Source: Algoriella xinjiangensis
GTDB lineage: Bacteria; Bacteroidota; Bacteroidia; Flavobacteriales; Weeksellaceae
Direction: 5' to 3'
Length of the DNA: 64,000 nt
Assembly (NCBI RefSeq): GCF_900115015.1
Contig: NZ_FOUZ01000014.1
Coordinates: 36,445-100,444 of the forward strand
Shown here: positions 52,871 to 62,392 of the stretch, piece by piece
Numbering within the stretch: the stretch's first letter is position 1
Layout: each line of letters opens with the position of its first letter
Translations under genes and position numbers: made by a program
Notes under the pieces: generated by a model
What the model was told of the DNA's origin: nothing
What the model saw: the letters and a program-made list of their open reading frames with translations, nothing else
Database searches by the model: none

Positions 52871-53251
52871 ATGGCTTTTAAAAGTTTGCGCCCAATAATT
52901 TGGACAGAAGATTTACAAAAAACAATTAAATTTTACAAAAAATTAGGATTCAAAATTCAAGATCAAAACGAAGATTTGATTTGGTCAACATTAAAAAAAG
53001 ATAATGTCGAAATTTTGATTGCAAATCCAAATGAGTCTGCTGATTTTGAACGTCCAAAATTTACAGGTTCATTGTATTTTACGGTTGATAATGTAGACGA
53101 ATTATGGGATTTGGTAAAAAGTGATTGCGAAGTTGTTTACGAAATCGAAACGTTTGAATGGGATATGCGCGAGTTTGCTATTTATGACAACAATGGGTAT
53201 GTCTTACAATTTGGTGAAGAAGTCGAAATCGAATATGATTTAGAAGATTAA
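52871..53251 (+). CDS. VOC-fold (glyoxalase/bleomycin-resistance-like) protein
   Basis: A 126-residue protein with the two beta-alpha-beta-beta-beta modules of the vicinal-oxygen-chelate fold: FKSLRPIIWTEDLQKTIKFY, then KLGFKIQDQNEDLIW, and VVYEIETFEWDMREFAIYDN, ending NGYVLQFGEEV. Probably dimeric. Substrate unknown; related proteins bind or degrade small molecules or antibiotics. Confidence 0.85.
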   Translation: MAFKSLRPIIWTEDLQKTIKFYKKLGFKIQDQNEDLIWSTLKKDNVEILIANPNESADFERPKFTGSLYFTVDNVDELWDLVKSDCEVVYEIETFEWDMREFAIYDNNGYVLQFGEEVEIEYDLED

Positions 53252-53270
53252 ACATAAAAAATATAAAATT

Positions 53271-53311
53271 AAAACGTATTCTTTCTAAATTTGGAACGAA
53301 TACGTTTTTTT
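53271..53311 (+). terminator. Terminator after the VOC gene, abutting the next start
   Basis: Stem AAAACGTATTC / GAATACGTTTT (53271-53281, 53298-53308), T-run, and immediately the ATG of the pentapeptide gene (53312). It also excludes the earlier TTG at 53291 as a start. Confidence 0.8.
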
Positions 53312-53884
53312 ATGGAATCTAATTATCATTTTGAAGAGGAATTTTACCAAGTTAATTTTACAGAAAATCAAACTTTATACGGCGATTACGAAAGTTGTAA
53401 ATTTTCGCATTGCAATTTTAATGCAATTGACTTAAGCAATCTAAAATTTATTGATTGTGAGTTTATCGAATGTAATTTAAGTTTGGTTAAACTCAACGAA
53501 ACAAGCTTTCAGCAAGTTTTATTTAAAGATTGCAAAATGATTGGTTTTAATCTCGAAACATGCAATCAATTTGCGCTAAATATCTCTTTTGAAAACTGTG
53601 TTTTAAACGATTCTTCTTTTTATCTACTTCCACTCAAAAAAACAAAATTTAGCAATACAACTTTACACAATGTTGATTTTTCTAATACTGATTTAAGCCT
53701 TTCATTTTTTATGAATTGTGATTTTTCGAATGCAATTTTTGATCAAACAGATTTAAGGCAAGCCAATTTAAAAACGTCTTATAATTTCAGAATCAATCCA
53801 AACGAAAATCAATTAAAAGGTGCTATTTTTTCGAAAGATAATTTAGAAGGATTAGTCCAACATCTCGGAATTAAAATCCAGTAA
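53312..53884 (+). CDS. Pentapeptide-repeat protein
   Basis: A protein of 190 residues starting at MESNYHFEEEFYQ; the TTG seven codons earlier falls in the terminator hairpin. Pentapeptide-type repeats, A(D/N)LXX-like with Phe or Leu at the centre, run from about residue 20 to 165 (CKFSHCNFNAIDLSNLKF; LHNVDFSNTDLSLSFFMN; TDLRQANLKTS), giving a right-handed quadrilateral beta helix. Some members mimic DNA and inhibit gyrase; others have no known role. It precedes the SMC-type operon by 129 bases, possibly only by chance. Confidence 0.88.
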   Translation: MESNYHFEEEFYQVNFTENQTLYGDYESCKFSHCNFNAIDLSNLKFIDCEFIECNLSLVKLNETSFQQVLFKDCKMIGFNLETCNQFALNISFENCVLNDSSFYLLPLKKTKFSNTTLHNVDFSNTDLSLSFFMNCDFSNAIFDQTDLRQANLKTSYNFRINPNENQLKGAIFSKDNLEGLVQHLGIKIQ

Positions 53885-54013
53885 CATCAACACGAAAACT
53901 TTTGAATTTTTAACGTTAACAATCATTTAATAACCGATTAAAAAAGCCTAAATTGGCGCTCCAACTTGCATTTTAACAGCAAAATCGCATCAATCTAATT
54001 TTTAATCATTTAT

Positions 54014-55474
54014 ATGTTAGACGGTTCAAAAATCGATTCAATTTTACAACGTTCTCCAAGCGTAGAAATCTTAAAATTGCGAAATCGTGAACTTATTATT
54101 CTGTTTTTAGCAGAACAATTTTCTGAAAAACAAACCATACTTTCGTCGGAAATTATTCATTCTCGATTGGCTGATTATTTAGAATTTCGTCAAATCGAGC
54201 AAGATGATGAAGCTGAAATTAACACATTTGATTCGTTTGAATTAAAAGCAAAAAAGTACATTCAGAATTGGACAAACAGAGGTTTTTTAACTAATTTTCA
54301 GACAGAAAATGGTGAAATTTTCTATGAAATTTCTTCTCATACAAACAAAACTTTAGATTGGTTAAATAGTTTAGAAAAGACAGAATATGTCGGAACTGAA
54401 TCAAAATTCAAGACAATTGTTACACAATTAAAAGAATTGGTCGAATATTCTAACGATAACAAAGAGCAGCGTTTGGCTATTTTAGAGCAACGAAAAGCAG
54501 ATTTAGAGCAAGAAATTTTGCATCTAAAACTTGGCGAAAGTTTGAAAGTCTACGAAGATTATGAAATTGTGCCGCGCGTTAATCAAATTACAATTGCCGC
54601 AAAAGAATTGATTTCTGATTTTAAAGAAGTTGAAGATAACTTTAAGCAAATTACGAAAGAAATTTATCAGAAACATACTGAAGGAAATTTGAGTAAAAGT
54701 GAAATTTTAGATTTTACTTTTAATTCTTTGGATGGATTGAAAGAAAGTTCGCAAGGAAAAAGTTTTTATGCTTTTTGGAATTTTTTATTAAATCCGAATC
54801 TTCAAAAAGATTGGGAAACACTAACGCAAGAACTTTATGCAACTTTAGAACATAAAGAAATTATTCTGGATGATTTATTTTTGAAAGGAATGAAAAAACA
54901 GTTGCATTCTGCGGGTCAAAAAGTGTACAAAGCCAATGATAAAATGGCCGAAAAATTGAGTAAAATTATTCGAGAAACACAAGTTTCTAACACAAAAGCT
55001 ACAAAGAAAACAATTCAGGATATTAAGAAATCGCTGATTGCAATTAGTAAAAGTAAAACTACGCCAGATATTTCGTTAGAAGTTGACGATTTTATCCAAT
55101 TTAATCTTCCTTTTGATCGAAAATTAACTTTAGATCAAACCCCTGAAATCAATTATTCTGCGACTCCAAAATTAGCAGAATCAGATTTAACAACATCAGA
55201 ACATTTAGAAAAAATATTTAGTAAATACGCTATTGATAAAGCAATAATTAAGCAAAAACTTAATGCTATTTTAGAAGATAATCACGCGATTACTTTAGCA
55301 GAAATCATTAATAAAACAGGCGATTTACAAAAAGGTTTACCTGAATTGTTTGCTTACATCACTATTGCAAACGAGTACAACACAACATCAGATTCTGATA
55401 AAAAAGAAGAAGTTGTATTCAACAAAAAACTTAAAAAAACAATTGAAATTCCAACAATTCAATTCGAAAAATGA
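54014..55474 (+). CDS. MksF/JetA-like kleisin subunit (DUF3375)
   Basis: A 486-residue DUF3375 protein, the kleisin-like subunit of MksBEF condensins and of Wadjet (JetA). It starts with a helical region typical of kleisin N-terminal domains (LQRSPSVEILKLRNREL, here truncated), has a long coiled coil about 135-225 (KEQRLAILEQRKADLEQE), and a C-terminal helical part (about 395-486). It would bridge the two heads of the JetC ATPase. Its stop overlaps the next start by 4 bases (ATGA), so translation is coupled. Confidence 0.88.
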   Translation: MLDGSKIDSILQRSPSVEILKLRNRELIILFLAEQFSEKQTILSSEIIHSRLADYLEFRQIEQDDEAEINTFDSFELKAKKYIQNWTNRGFLTNFQTENGEIFYEISSHTNKTLDWLNSLEKTEYVGTESKFKTIVTQLKELVEYSNDNKEQRLAILEQRKADLEQEILHLKLGESLKVYEDYEIVPRVNQITIAAKELISDFKEVEDNFKQITKEIYQKHTEGNLSKSEILDFTFNSLDGLKESSQGKSFYAFWNFLLNPNLQKDWETLTQELYATLEHKEIILDDLFLKGMKKQLHSAGQKVYKANDKMAEKLSKIIRETQVSNTKATKKTIQDIKKSLIAISKSKTTPDISLEVDDFIQFNLPFDRKLTLDQTPEINYSATPKLAESDLTTSEHLEKIFSKYAIDKAIIKQKLNAILEDNHAITLAEIINKTGDLQKGLPELFAYITIANEYNTTSDSDKKEEVVFNKKLKKTIEIPTIQFEK

Positions 55475-56052
55475 AAAATTTAGAACAACATATAAAACCA
55501 TATTCAAAAGCAGTTGTAAAATTATTGCGACAACCTATCGAAAGTCCAATGTCACTTTGGAATGATGTACTTAATTATCAAGTAGAAATCCAAGATTATT
55601 TAACCGTTATTGGTTTAGAATTGGTCGTAAAAAAAGAGGATGGTTTTGCCTATTTAAAAGAATTAGAAGACAGCGAAGGCAATACATTAGGAATTATTTC
55701 TAAACGAAAAATTGGTTTCGAGGCTTCAATTATTATTGTCGTTCTTCGTCAAACTTTAGAAGAATTTGACCAAAATCCGAATCAATTTGATGTGAATGAA
55801 AAATTTATTTCTTTTCAAGAAATTAAAGACGAAATAGAACTTTTTCTTCCCGAAACGTACAATAAAGTGAAGCTGATGAAAGATTTAGAAATCAATATTC
55901 GTCGAATTGTAGAATTGGGTTATTTACGCGAAATTTCTCGTGATGATTTTGATACAACATACCAAATTCATCGAATTATTAAAGAAAAAATTTCATTGGA
56001 TCAATTGCAAGAATTTAAAAATAAATTAGAAAATTATGTTGAATCTCTTTAG
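55471..56052 (+). CDS. MksE/JetB-like subunit (DUF4194)
   Basis: A 193-residue DUF4194 protein, the KITE-type winged-helix subunit that binds the kleisin in MksBEF/Wadjet complexes. Visible are LYKAVVKLLRQPIESPMSLWND-like residues at the N-terminus (about 10-35), and the C-terminal winged helix near LMKDLEINIRRIVELGYLREI. It overlaps JetA by 4 bases and the ATPase gene by 17 bases, an arrangement expected of a three-subunit complex. Confidence 0.88.
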   Translation: MKNLEQHIKPYSKAVVKLLRQPIESPMSLWNDVLNYQVEIQDYLTVIGLELVVKKEDGFAYLKELEDSEGNTLGIISKRKIGFEASIIIVVLRQTLEEFDQNPNQFDVNEKFISFQEIKDEIELFLPETYNKVKLMKDLEINIRRIVELGYLREISRDDFDTTYQIHRIIKEKISLDQLQEFKNKLENYVESL

Positions 56053-59000
56053 TACATTAACCAACAAACCAGGTTATCGCCTGCAATACATGGAAGTTTA
56101 CAATTGGGGAACTTTCAACGATCGTATTTTTAAAATTGAGCCAAAAGGAAATAATTCGTTGTTAACTGGAGCAAATGCTTCGGGAAAAAGCACATTTATT
56201 GATGCACTTTTAACGTTGTTAGTTCCTGCCAAAAAAGATCGTTTTTACAATCAATCTTCGGGTGTTGATAAAAAAGGAGATCGAACTGAAGAAACGTATG
56301 TTTTAGGAAATTATGCAACAATTCAGCGCGATGGAGATTTGGGAACATTGACAAAATCGCTGCGAGATAAAAATTGTTTTTCTATTATTTTAGCAAATTT
56401 TCAGAATGCAGAAGAAAAATCAATTACTGTTTTTCAAGTTCGTTGGTATTCAAATGACGAGTTAAGACGATCGTTCGGAATTGCGCATCTTCCCTTAAAT
56501 ATTGAACGAGATTTTCAGCATTTTGATCAAAAAGGAAATTGGAAAAAAACCTTAGATAAAATCTATAATTCGAATACAACTAAAAAGAAAATAGAATTTA
56601 TGGACGGTCCGATTGCTTATGCGGATCGTTTGGCTGATCTTTTCGGAATGCGTTCTACCAAAGCACTTTCGTTGTTTAATCAAGTTGTTGGAGTGAAAGT
56701 TTTAGAAGATTTAGACGAATTTATTCGTACAAATATGCTCGAAGAATTAGATGCTGAATCAGAATTTCTTGCGCTAAAAGATAGTTTCAATACGTTGATG
56801 GAAGCAAAAATCAATATTGAAAAAGTAAAAGATCAACTTAAATACCTTGAACCAATTCATGATTTTTCAGTAAAAATTGAAGATTACGCAACTCAGCTCA
56901 AAACGCTTTATCATTCTAAAGAAACCTCTGTTTTTTGGTTTGCACAAAAAGGTTTGCAATTGGCAAATGATGAATTGTCAAAAACAACAAATCAGTTTGA
57001 TTTATTGCACCAAGAATTAAATCGTTTGCATGAAAAGGAATCGAAATTAAAAGATCAGGAAACAAATTTGACTGTTCAAATTAAATCGGATAACGTCGGA
57101 AATCAAGTTGAACAACTGAAAAATGAAATCAATCAACTTGAAAAAACGATACAAAATCAGCAAGAAAAACGAGAAAATTATAACACAATTTGCCGTTTAA
57201 TTAATTTATCTGAAAATCCAGATTTAGTTCTTTTTAATCAAAATAAAAGTGATTCTTTCCTTTTAAAAGAGAACATAAATCAACAGATTGACAAATTAAA
57301 CGAAGAATTAAGAAACGAGAAAAATCAACTTGAAACAATCATTTCTAAGCAAAAAGAAATTGAAAATACACTTGATTTTTTAGCACAAAATAAAAATAAT
57401 ATTACTGGAAATATTGCAACAATTCGAGATGAAATTGTTCAACTTTGTCATTCTTCTAAAGATGAAATTCCGTTTGTAGCAGAATTAATTAAGATAAATA
57501 ATGAAACTTTTGAACCAGCAATTGAAAAGCTTTTACATCAATTTGCACATCAAATTATTGTTCCAGAAAAATATACCGAACAAGTTAAAAATTACTTAAC
57601 CGAGAATAATTACGACGCAATTTGTTCAATTTTAACTTATAAAGGTTTTACTTCTTTAGACAGTTTAAAAACGGAAATAAATCCAATTCATTTGGTTTAC
57701 CAATTGGATTTTAAAGCTGAAAGCATCTATTCTAAATGGATTAAAGAGATTATTGAACAACAATTTGATTTGATTTGTGTTGAAGAAATTATCGAAAACC
57801 AAAATTGTTTACTTAAAAATGGTTTGATTATTTATCAAAACGGAAATTTAGTAAAAGATAATCGTGTTGAATTTTCGAAGAAAGAAAATTACATTTTAGG
57901 TTGGGAAAATACGCAGAAAATTAAAGTTTTTTATGAAGATTTAAAACTTTTGAAAACGCAAGTTGAAGAATCTGAACAACAAATAGGACAAATAAAAAAC
58001 CAGATTTCTGAACAACAAAAACAAAACGAAGCGATTTTCAATCTTCAAAATAGTTTTGAGAAATTTGAATTAATTGATGATTCTTCATTTGTTTCAGATC
58101 TTGAAAATAAACAAAGATTCATCGAAATTATTTCTTCAGAAAATGATTCGACAGAAGATTTACAAAACGAATTAGCTCGAATTCAAGCCGAATTAAAAGA
58201 TGTTTCTCAAAAAGAAATAAACGATAAAAACCGTGAAATTTTTAAGCTAGAAACTCAATTACAACAAATTAAAAACGAAATTAAACGAAACGAAGATTTA
58301 ATTTCTCAAAATAAAACCATTCAAATTGATCAATTTGAAATAATTCATCCTGATTTATTAAGTGTTGATTATTATTCGATTAAATTAAAACAAACTGAAT
58401 TTCAGAAAGAATTAGAAACTCAAATCAAAAGTTTAGAGTATTCTAAACGTTTAACTGAGGATAAAATCAAGCTAAAAATTAATGAATTTAAAAATCCAAA
58501 AGAAGAAATTATTACAAAATACAAAGATTGGCGTTCGGACGTTTCGGCACTTCCCGACTCTATTCACATCGAATTAATTTCTGAATATCAGGATTTTTAT
58601 CAAAAGTTAAACGAAGAAAATTTACCACGTTTCGAAACGAAATTTGAGGCTTATTTACAAGAAACAATTATTAATAAAATTGGTGATTTTAGAATGTTTT
58701 TTGAAAATTGGTCGGATGATATTTTAGAAAACATTAATTCTTTGAATGAATCTCTTTCTGAAATTGATTACAATACAAAAGATTACACGACTTATATACA
58801 GCTCGTTGGTTCTAAATTACACAATCAAGAAATTTTAGAGTTTAAGAATTTATTGAATCGTGCAATTTCTATCGGAAATGAATCGTTGTTGTTATTTGAA
58901 GAAAAACGTGATCATTTTAATGAAAACATTGCGCCTTTAATTAAAAAATTAAGCAAAGAAGACTGGCGAAATAAAGTGATGGATGTGCGTTATTGGTTTA

Positions 59001-59416
59001 ATTACAAAGCCGAAGAATTTCGTCGTGACACCAATGAAAAAGAGAAAACGCACGAACATATGGGTGCACTTTCTGGTGGAGAAAAAGCGCAATTAACCTA
59101 TACTATTTTAGGTGCGGCGATTGCTTATCAATTTAATTTGACAAATAATCAAAAGAATAATGCGTTCCGTTTTATTGCAATTGACGAAGCTTTTAAAGCG
59201 CAAGATGAAGACAAAGCACGCTATTTACTGCGTTTGTGTAAGCAATTAAATTTACAATTGTTGGTTGTTACACCAAGTGATAATATCCATATTGTGGAAA
59301 ATGATATTTCGTTTGTACATTATGTGGAACGAAAAGAAGAAAAATATTCGTGGTTATACGATATGCCGATTGCGCAATATCAAAGCCAAAAAGAATTATT
59401 TGATGCTTTTGCATAA
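56036..59416 (+). CDS. MksB/JetC-like SMC-type ATPase
   Basis: An 1126-residue SMC-like ATPase. Walker A is GANASGKST (residues 45-53), followed by ALLTLLVPAKKDRFYNQS. Two coiled-coil blocks (about 290-430 and 640-810) flank a hinge-like region (about 455-600). The C-terminal head has LSGGEKAQLT (signature, about 1012) and FIAIDEAF (Walker B, about 1046). It is the motor of MksBEF or Wadjet complexes that extrude DNA loops. A terminator follows and then pnp on the other strand, so no JetD/MksG nuclease gene is attached. Confidence 0.92.
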   Translation: MLNLFSTLTNKPGYRLQYMEVYNWGTFNDRIFKIEPKGNNSLLTGANASGKSTFIDALLTLLVPAKKDRFYNQSSGVDKKGDRTEETYVLGNYATIQRDGDLGTLTKSLRDKNCFSIILANFQNAEEKSITVFQVRWYSNDELRRSFGIAHLPLNIERDFQHFDQKGNWKKTLDKIYNSNTTKKKIEFMDGPIAYADRLADLFGMRSTKALSLFNQVVGVKVLEDLDEFIRTNMLEELDAESEFLALKDSFNTLMEAKINIEKVKDQLKYLEPIHDFSVKIEDYATQLKTLYHSKETSVFWFAQKGLQLANDELSKTTNQFDLLHQELNRLHEKESKLKDQETNLTVQIKSDNVGNQVEQLKNEINQLEKTIQNQQEKRENYNTICRLINLSENPDLVLFNQNKSDSFLLKENINQQIDKLNEELRNEKNQLETIISKQKEIENTLDFLAQNKNNITGNIATIRDEIVQLCHSSKDEIPFVAELIKINNETFEPAIEKLLHQFAHQIIVPEKYTEQVKNYLTENNYDAICSILTYKGFTSLDSLKTEINPIHLVYQLDFKAESIYSKWIKEIIEQQFDLICVEEIIENQNCLLKNGLIIYQNGNLVKDNRVEFSKKENYILGWENTQKIKVFYEDLKLLKTQVEESEQQIGQIKNQISEQQKQNEAIFNLQNSFEKFELIDDSSFVSDLENKQRFIEIISSENDSTEDLQNELARIQAELKDVSQKEINDKNREIFKLETQLQQIKNEIKRNEDLISQNKTIQIDQFEIIHPDLLSVDYYSIKLKQTEFQKELETQIKSLEYSKRLTEDKIKLKINEFKNPKEEIITKYKDWRSDVSALPDSIHIELISEYQDFYQKLNEENLPRFETKFEAYLQETIINKIGDFRMFFENWSDDILENINSLNESLSEIDYNTKDYTTYIQLVGSKLHNQEILEFKNLLNRAISIGNESLLLFEEKRDHFNENIAPLIKKLSKEDWRNKVMDVRYWFNYKAEEFRRDTNEKEKTHEHMGALSGGEKAQLTYTILGAAIAYQFNLTNNQKNNAFRFIAIDEAFKAQDEDKARYLLRLCKQLNLQLLVVTPSDNIHIVENDISFVHYVERKEEKYSWLYDMPIAQYQSQKELFDAFA

Positions 59417-59420
59417 AACA

Positions 59421-59452
59421 AAAAAGTCCGAGAAATTTCTCGGACTTTTTAT
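59421..59452. terminator. Bidirectional terminator, JetC versus pnp
   Basis: Perfect 30-nt palindrome (59421-59450) around AGTCCGAGAAA, flanked by A and T runs. Confidence 0.95.
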
Positions 59453-59471
59453 TTAATATTTTGAAAACTAA

Positions 59472-61658
59472 TTAAGCTTCTGTATTATCTTGAGATTTTT
59501 CTTCTCTATTTTCTGCAGGTTTAATTGGTCTTTCTGTTCTTTCTGGTTTTGGCAATAAAGCTTTACGAGATAATTTCATTTTCTTTTTATCATCGTAACC
59601 TAAGAATTTAACGTCAATTTTATCACCAACATTTAATGCATCTTCTACTTTCTCTAAACGTTTATGTTCAATTTCAGAAATATGCACTAAACCTTCAACT
59701 CCTTTCGCAATTTCTACGAAAGCACCAAATGGTTTGATTGATTTAACAACTGCGTTATAAATACCGTCAACTTCTGGTACAAATGCAATTTGCTTAATTC
59801 TTTCGATAACACGATCGATATTTGCTTGTATCACACCATTGATTTCTACACGTCCAAAGTTTTCTTCTTCTGTAATAGCAATTACAGTTTCAGTTTCTTT
59901 TTGCATTTCTTGAATCACTTTTCCACCAGGTCCGATAATTGCTCCAATAAATTCCTTAGGAACTTCGATAACAACAACTTTCGGTGCATTTGGTTTCAAT
60001 TGTGGACGAGGCTCAGCCAATGTATCTGTAATTTTACCTAAGATATGTAAACGACCGTCTTTTGCTTGTAATAAGGCAGTTTCCATGATTTCCATAGATA
60101 AACCTTGTACTTTGATGTCCATTTGACAAGCAGTGATACCGTCAGCAGTACCTGTTACTTTAAAATCCATATCTCCTAAGTGATCTTCATCACCTAAGAT
60201 ATCAGATAATACAGTGAATTTTCCAGATTTAGTATCTGTAATTAATCCCATTGCAATACCCGAAACTGGTTTTTTAATTTGTAAACCTGCATCCATCAAA
60301 GCTAATGTACCTGCACAAACAGTTGCCATAGAAGAAGATCCGTTAGATTCTAAAACTTCAGAAACGATACGTACTGTGTAAGGACAATCGTCTGGTAATA
60401 TTTGAGCTAAAGCACGTTGTGCTAAGTTTCCGTGACCAACTTCGCGACGAGAAGTTCCTCTTAATGGACGAGCTTCACCTGTTGAGAATGGAGGGAAATT
60501 ATAGTGTAAAAAGAATTTTTCGTCAAAGTTATTTACAACACCATCTACCATATTTGCATCTTTAGAAGATCCTAAAGTTACTGTAGCTAATGCTTGTGTT
60601 TCTCCACGTGTAAATACTGCAGAACCGTGTGTAGAAGGTAAATAATCAACTTCTGTCCAAATTGGACGAATAGTTTTAGGATCACGACCATCTAAACGGA
60701 TTCCTTCGTTCAAGATTAACTGACGAACAGCTTCTTTTTGAACATCGTGGAAATAATATTTAACAAAAGGTGTAACACGAGCTAATTCTTCTTCGTCATT
60801 CGAGTATTCTACTAAAAATGCTTCGATAACTTCGTTAAATTTATCTCCTCTTACTGTTTTATCTGAAGGTGATTTAGCGATTTCGTAATATTTATCATAT
60901 CCAAAAGCCCACACTTTTTCGCGAATTTCTTCGTCATGTGATTCGTGATTATATTCACGTTTTGGGAAAGATTTTCCTACTTTTTCAGCTAAACGTTCTT
61001 GTGCTTCAATTTGTTTTTTGATTTCTGCGTGAGCAAATTCAATTGCGTCTAACATTTCACGCTCAGAAATTTCGCTCATTTCTCCTTCTACCATAACAAC
61101 TGAGTCCTTAGACGCACCTACCATGATATCGATATCAGCTCTTTTTAATTGCTCTAATGAAGGATTAACCATCAACTCACCATCTAAACGAATAACGCGA
61201 GCTTCTGAAATTAATGTGAAAGGAATATCTGTAATTGCAATGGCAGCAGATGCTGCTAAACCAGCTAATGCTTCTGGCATTACTTCTTTATCATAAGAAA
61301 TAAGAGAAATCATCACTTGAACCTCTGCATGGAAATCTTCTGGGAACATTGGGCGTAAAACACGGTCTACTAAACGCATTGTTAAAATCTCATCATCTGA
61401 TGGTCTTGCCTCTCTTCTAAAAAAGTTTCCTGGGATGCGTCCACCTGCGTAAAACTTTTCTCTATAATCTACCGTTAATGGTAAAAAGTCTACACCTGGA
61501 TTAGCATTTTTATTTGCTACAACGGTAGCTAATAACATGGTATCGCCCATGCGTACAACCACAGATCCGTCAGCTTGTTTTGCTAATTTCCCTGTTTCAA
61601 TTGTAATTTCTCTTCCGTCTGCAAGAGTAATTTTTTCTGTGATCGCCTGTGGAATCAT
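59472..61658 (-). CDS. pnp: Polyribonucleotide nucleotidyltransferase (PNPase)
   Basis: 3'-to-5' phosphorolytic exoribonuclease of mRNA decay. The 728-residue chain shows two RNase PH domains (N-terminal about 10-140, [15 protein letters not shown]-terminal about 330-545, [17 protein letters not shown]), a KH domain ([16 protein letters not shown], about 590-605) and an S1 domain (about 630-695, [13 protein letters not shown]). The tail is acidic. It lies after rpsO, as in many bacteria, but a hairpin terminator separates the two. Confidence 0.97.
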   Translation of the reverse strand: MIPQAITEKITLADGREITIETGKLAKQADGSVVVRMGDTMLLATVVANKNANPGVDFLPLTVDYREKFYAGGRIPGNFFRREARPSDDEILTMRLVDRVLRPMFPEDFHAEVQVMISLISYDKEVMPEALAGLAASAAIAITDIPFTLISEARVIRLDGELMVNPSLEQLKRADIDIMVGASKDSVVMVEGEMSEISEREMLDAIEFAHAEIKKQIEAQERLAEKVGKSFPKREYNHESHDEEIREKVWAFGYDKYYEIAKSPSDKTVRGDKFNEVIEAFLVEYSNDEEELARVTPFVKYYFHDVQKEAVRQLILNEGIRLDGRDPKTIRPIWTEVDYLPSTHGSAVFTRGETQALATVTLGSSKDANMVDGVVNNFDEKFFLHYNFPPFSTGEARPLRGTSRREVGHGNLAQRALAQILPDDCPYTVRIVSEVLESNGSSSMATVCAGTLALMDAGLQIKKPVSGIAMGLITDTKSGKFTVLSDILGDEDHLGDMDFKVTGTADGITACQMDIKVQGLSMEIMETALLQAKDGRLHILGKITDTLAEPRPQLKPNAPKVVVIEVPKEFIGAIIGPGGKVIQEMQKETETVIAITEEENFGRVEINGVIQANIDRVIERIKQIAFVPEVDGIYNAVVKSIKPFGAFVEIAKGVEGLVHISEIEHKRLEKVEDALNVGDKIDVKFLGYDDKKKMKLSRKALLPKPERTERPIKPAENREEKSQDNTEA

Positions 61659-61749
61659 TCGTCTTTTTAGTATTTAATTCGTCTAAAATTAAAGCCGTTT
61701 GCTTTAACTGGATTTTTATAAATGTATGTATCTTATTTCGATTTCTAAC

Positions 61750-61785
61750 AAAAAAAAAGGCAATTTTAACACAATTGCCCTTTTT
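61750..61785 (-). terminator. Terminator between rpsO and pnp
   Basis: Minus-strand stem GGCAATT/AATTGCC (61759-61765, 61773-61779) followed by nine T, so pnp needs its own promoter or readthrough. Confidence 0.8.
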
Positions 61786-61799
61786 ATTATAAAGTTTAA

Positions 61800-62069
61800 T
61801 TACTTACGTAATCCTAATTCAGCGATAATCGCACGATATCTTGTAATATCTGTTTTCTTTAAGTAGTTTAATAAAGCTTTACGCTTTCCTACTAACATAA
61901 CTAGAGATCTCTCTGTGTTATAATCGTGAATATTCTTTCTTAAGTGACCAGTTAAATGGTTGATACGAAATGTGAATAATGCGATTTGTCCTTCAGATGA
62001 CCCTGTGTCTTTTGCTGATTTACCGTGTTTTGCGAATAATTCGCTTTTTACTTCTGATGTTAAGTACAT
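61800..62069 (-). CDS. rpsO: 30S ribosomal protein S15
   Basis: Small-subunit protein that binds the central domain of 16S rRNA early in assembly. The 89-residue chain has the conserved KHGKSAKDTGSSEGQIALFT, INHLTGHLRKNIHDY and RSLVMLVGKRKALLNYLK segments. A -7 box is found 38 bases upstream of its start, and a terminator lies just past its stop. Position next to pnp is the usual arrangement. Confidence 0.98.
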   Translation of the reverse strand: MYLTSEVKSELFAKHGKSAKDTGSSEGQIALFTFRINHLTGHLRKNIHDYNTERSLVMLVGKRKALLNYLKKTDITRYRAIIAELGLRK

Positions 62070-62106
62070 GCCAATATTGGTTTAATAATTATTATGTAAT
62101 GAGGTG

Positions 62107-62114
62107 CAAATGTA
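62107..62114 (-). promoter_or_regulatory. -7 box of rpsO
   Basis: Minus-strand TACATTTG, a perfect TAnnTTTG, 38 bases from the start at 62069. No clear -33 TTG. Confidence 0.55.
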
Positions 62115-62152
62115 CAATTAATTTATGATTTATAACACATAAATTAAAAATA

Positions 62153-62188
62153 AAAAAGTGATCGATTTGGTTGGTTCGATCACTTTTT
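62153..62188. terminator. Terminator of the sigma/MscS operon
   Basis: 13-bp stem AAAAAGTGATCGA/TCGATCACTTTTT with a TTTGGTTGGT loop. It would end the minus-strand operon about 205 bases past the mscS stop. Confidence 0.88.
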
Positions 62189-62392
62189 ACAATTGGTTTG
62201 GTTTAGTTTGATTTAATAGATAATAGAAAGTGATATTATAGGTTTATCGTCTATTAAATCTAGGTTTTGGTTTGGTTGTAAAAGCAAAGCTTTCACGGTT
62301 TGGTTGGTAGGTTAAAAGTCGGCTTAATTTTTTTTGAATACACTAATTTAGGTTGGTTAGTAATCAATTGGTTTTGGTTTAAGTTATTTAGG
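62160..62392 (-). other. GGTT-rich structured element (long 3' UTR of the sigma/MscS operon)
   Basis: No gene is supported here. On the plus strand at least six TTGGTTTGG-type clusters alternate with hairpins: arms GATTTAATAGA/TCTATTAAATC (62210-62220, 62250-62260), and an 8-bp hairpin at 62278-62296 that pairs fully only in the minus-strand RNA (one G-U). A two-tier G-quadruplex pattern GG-TTT-GG-TT-GG-TA-GG is at 62297-62311 on the plus strand. In the operon transcript the linkers are ACC-rich and unstructured. Confidence 0.6.

Noticed and set aside
53291..53311. TTG start seven codons before the pentapeptide ATG
   Set aside because: It lies within the terminator hairpin of the VOC gene; the ATG at 53312 follows the T-run.
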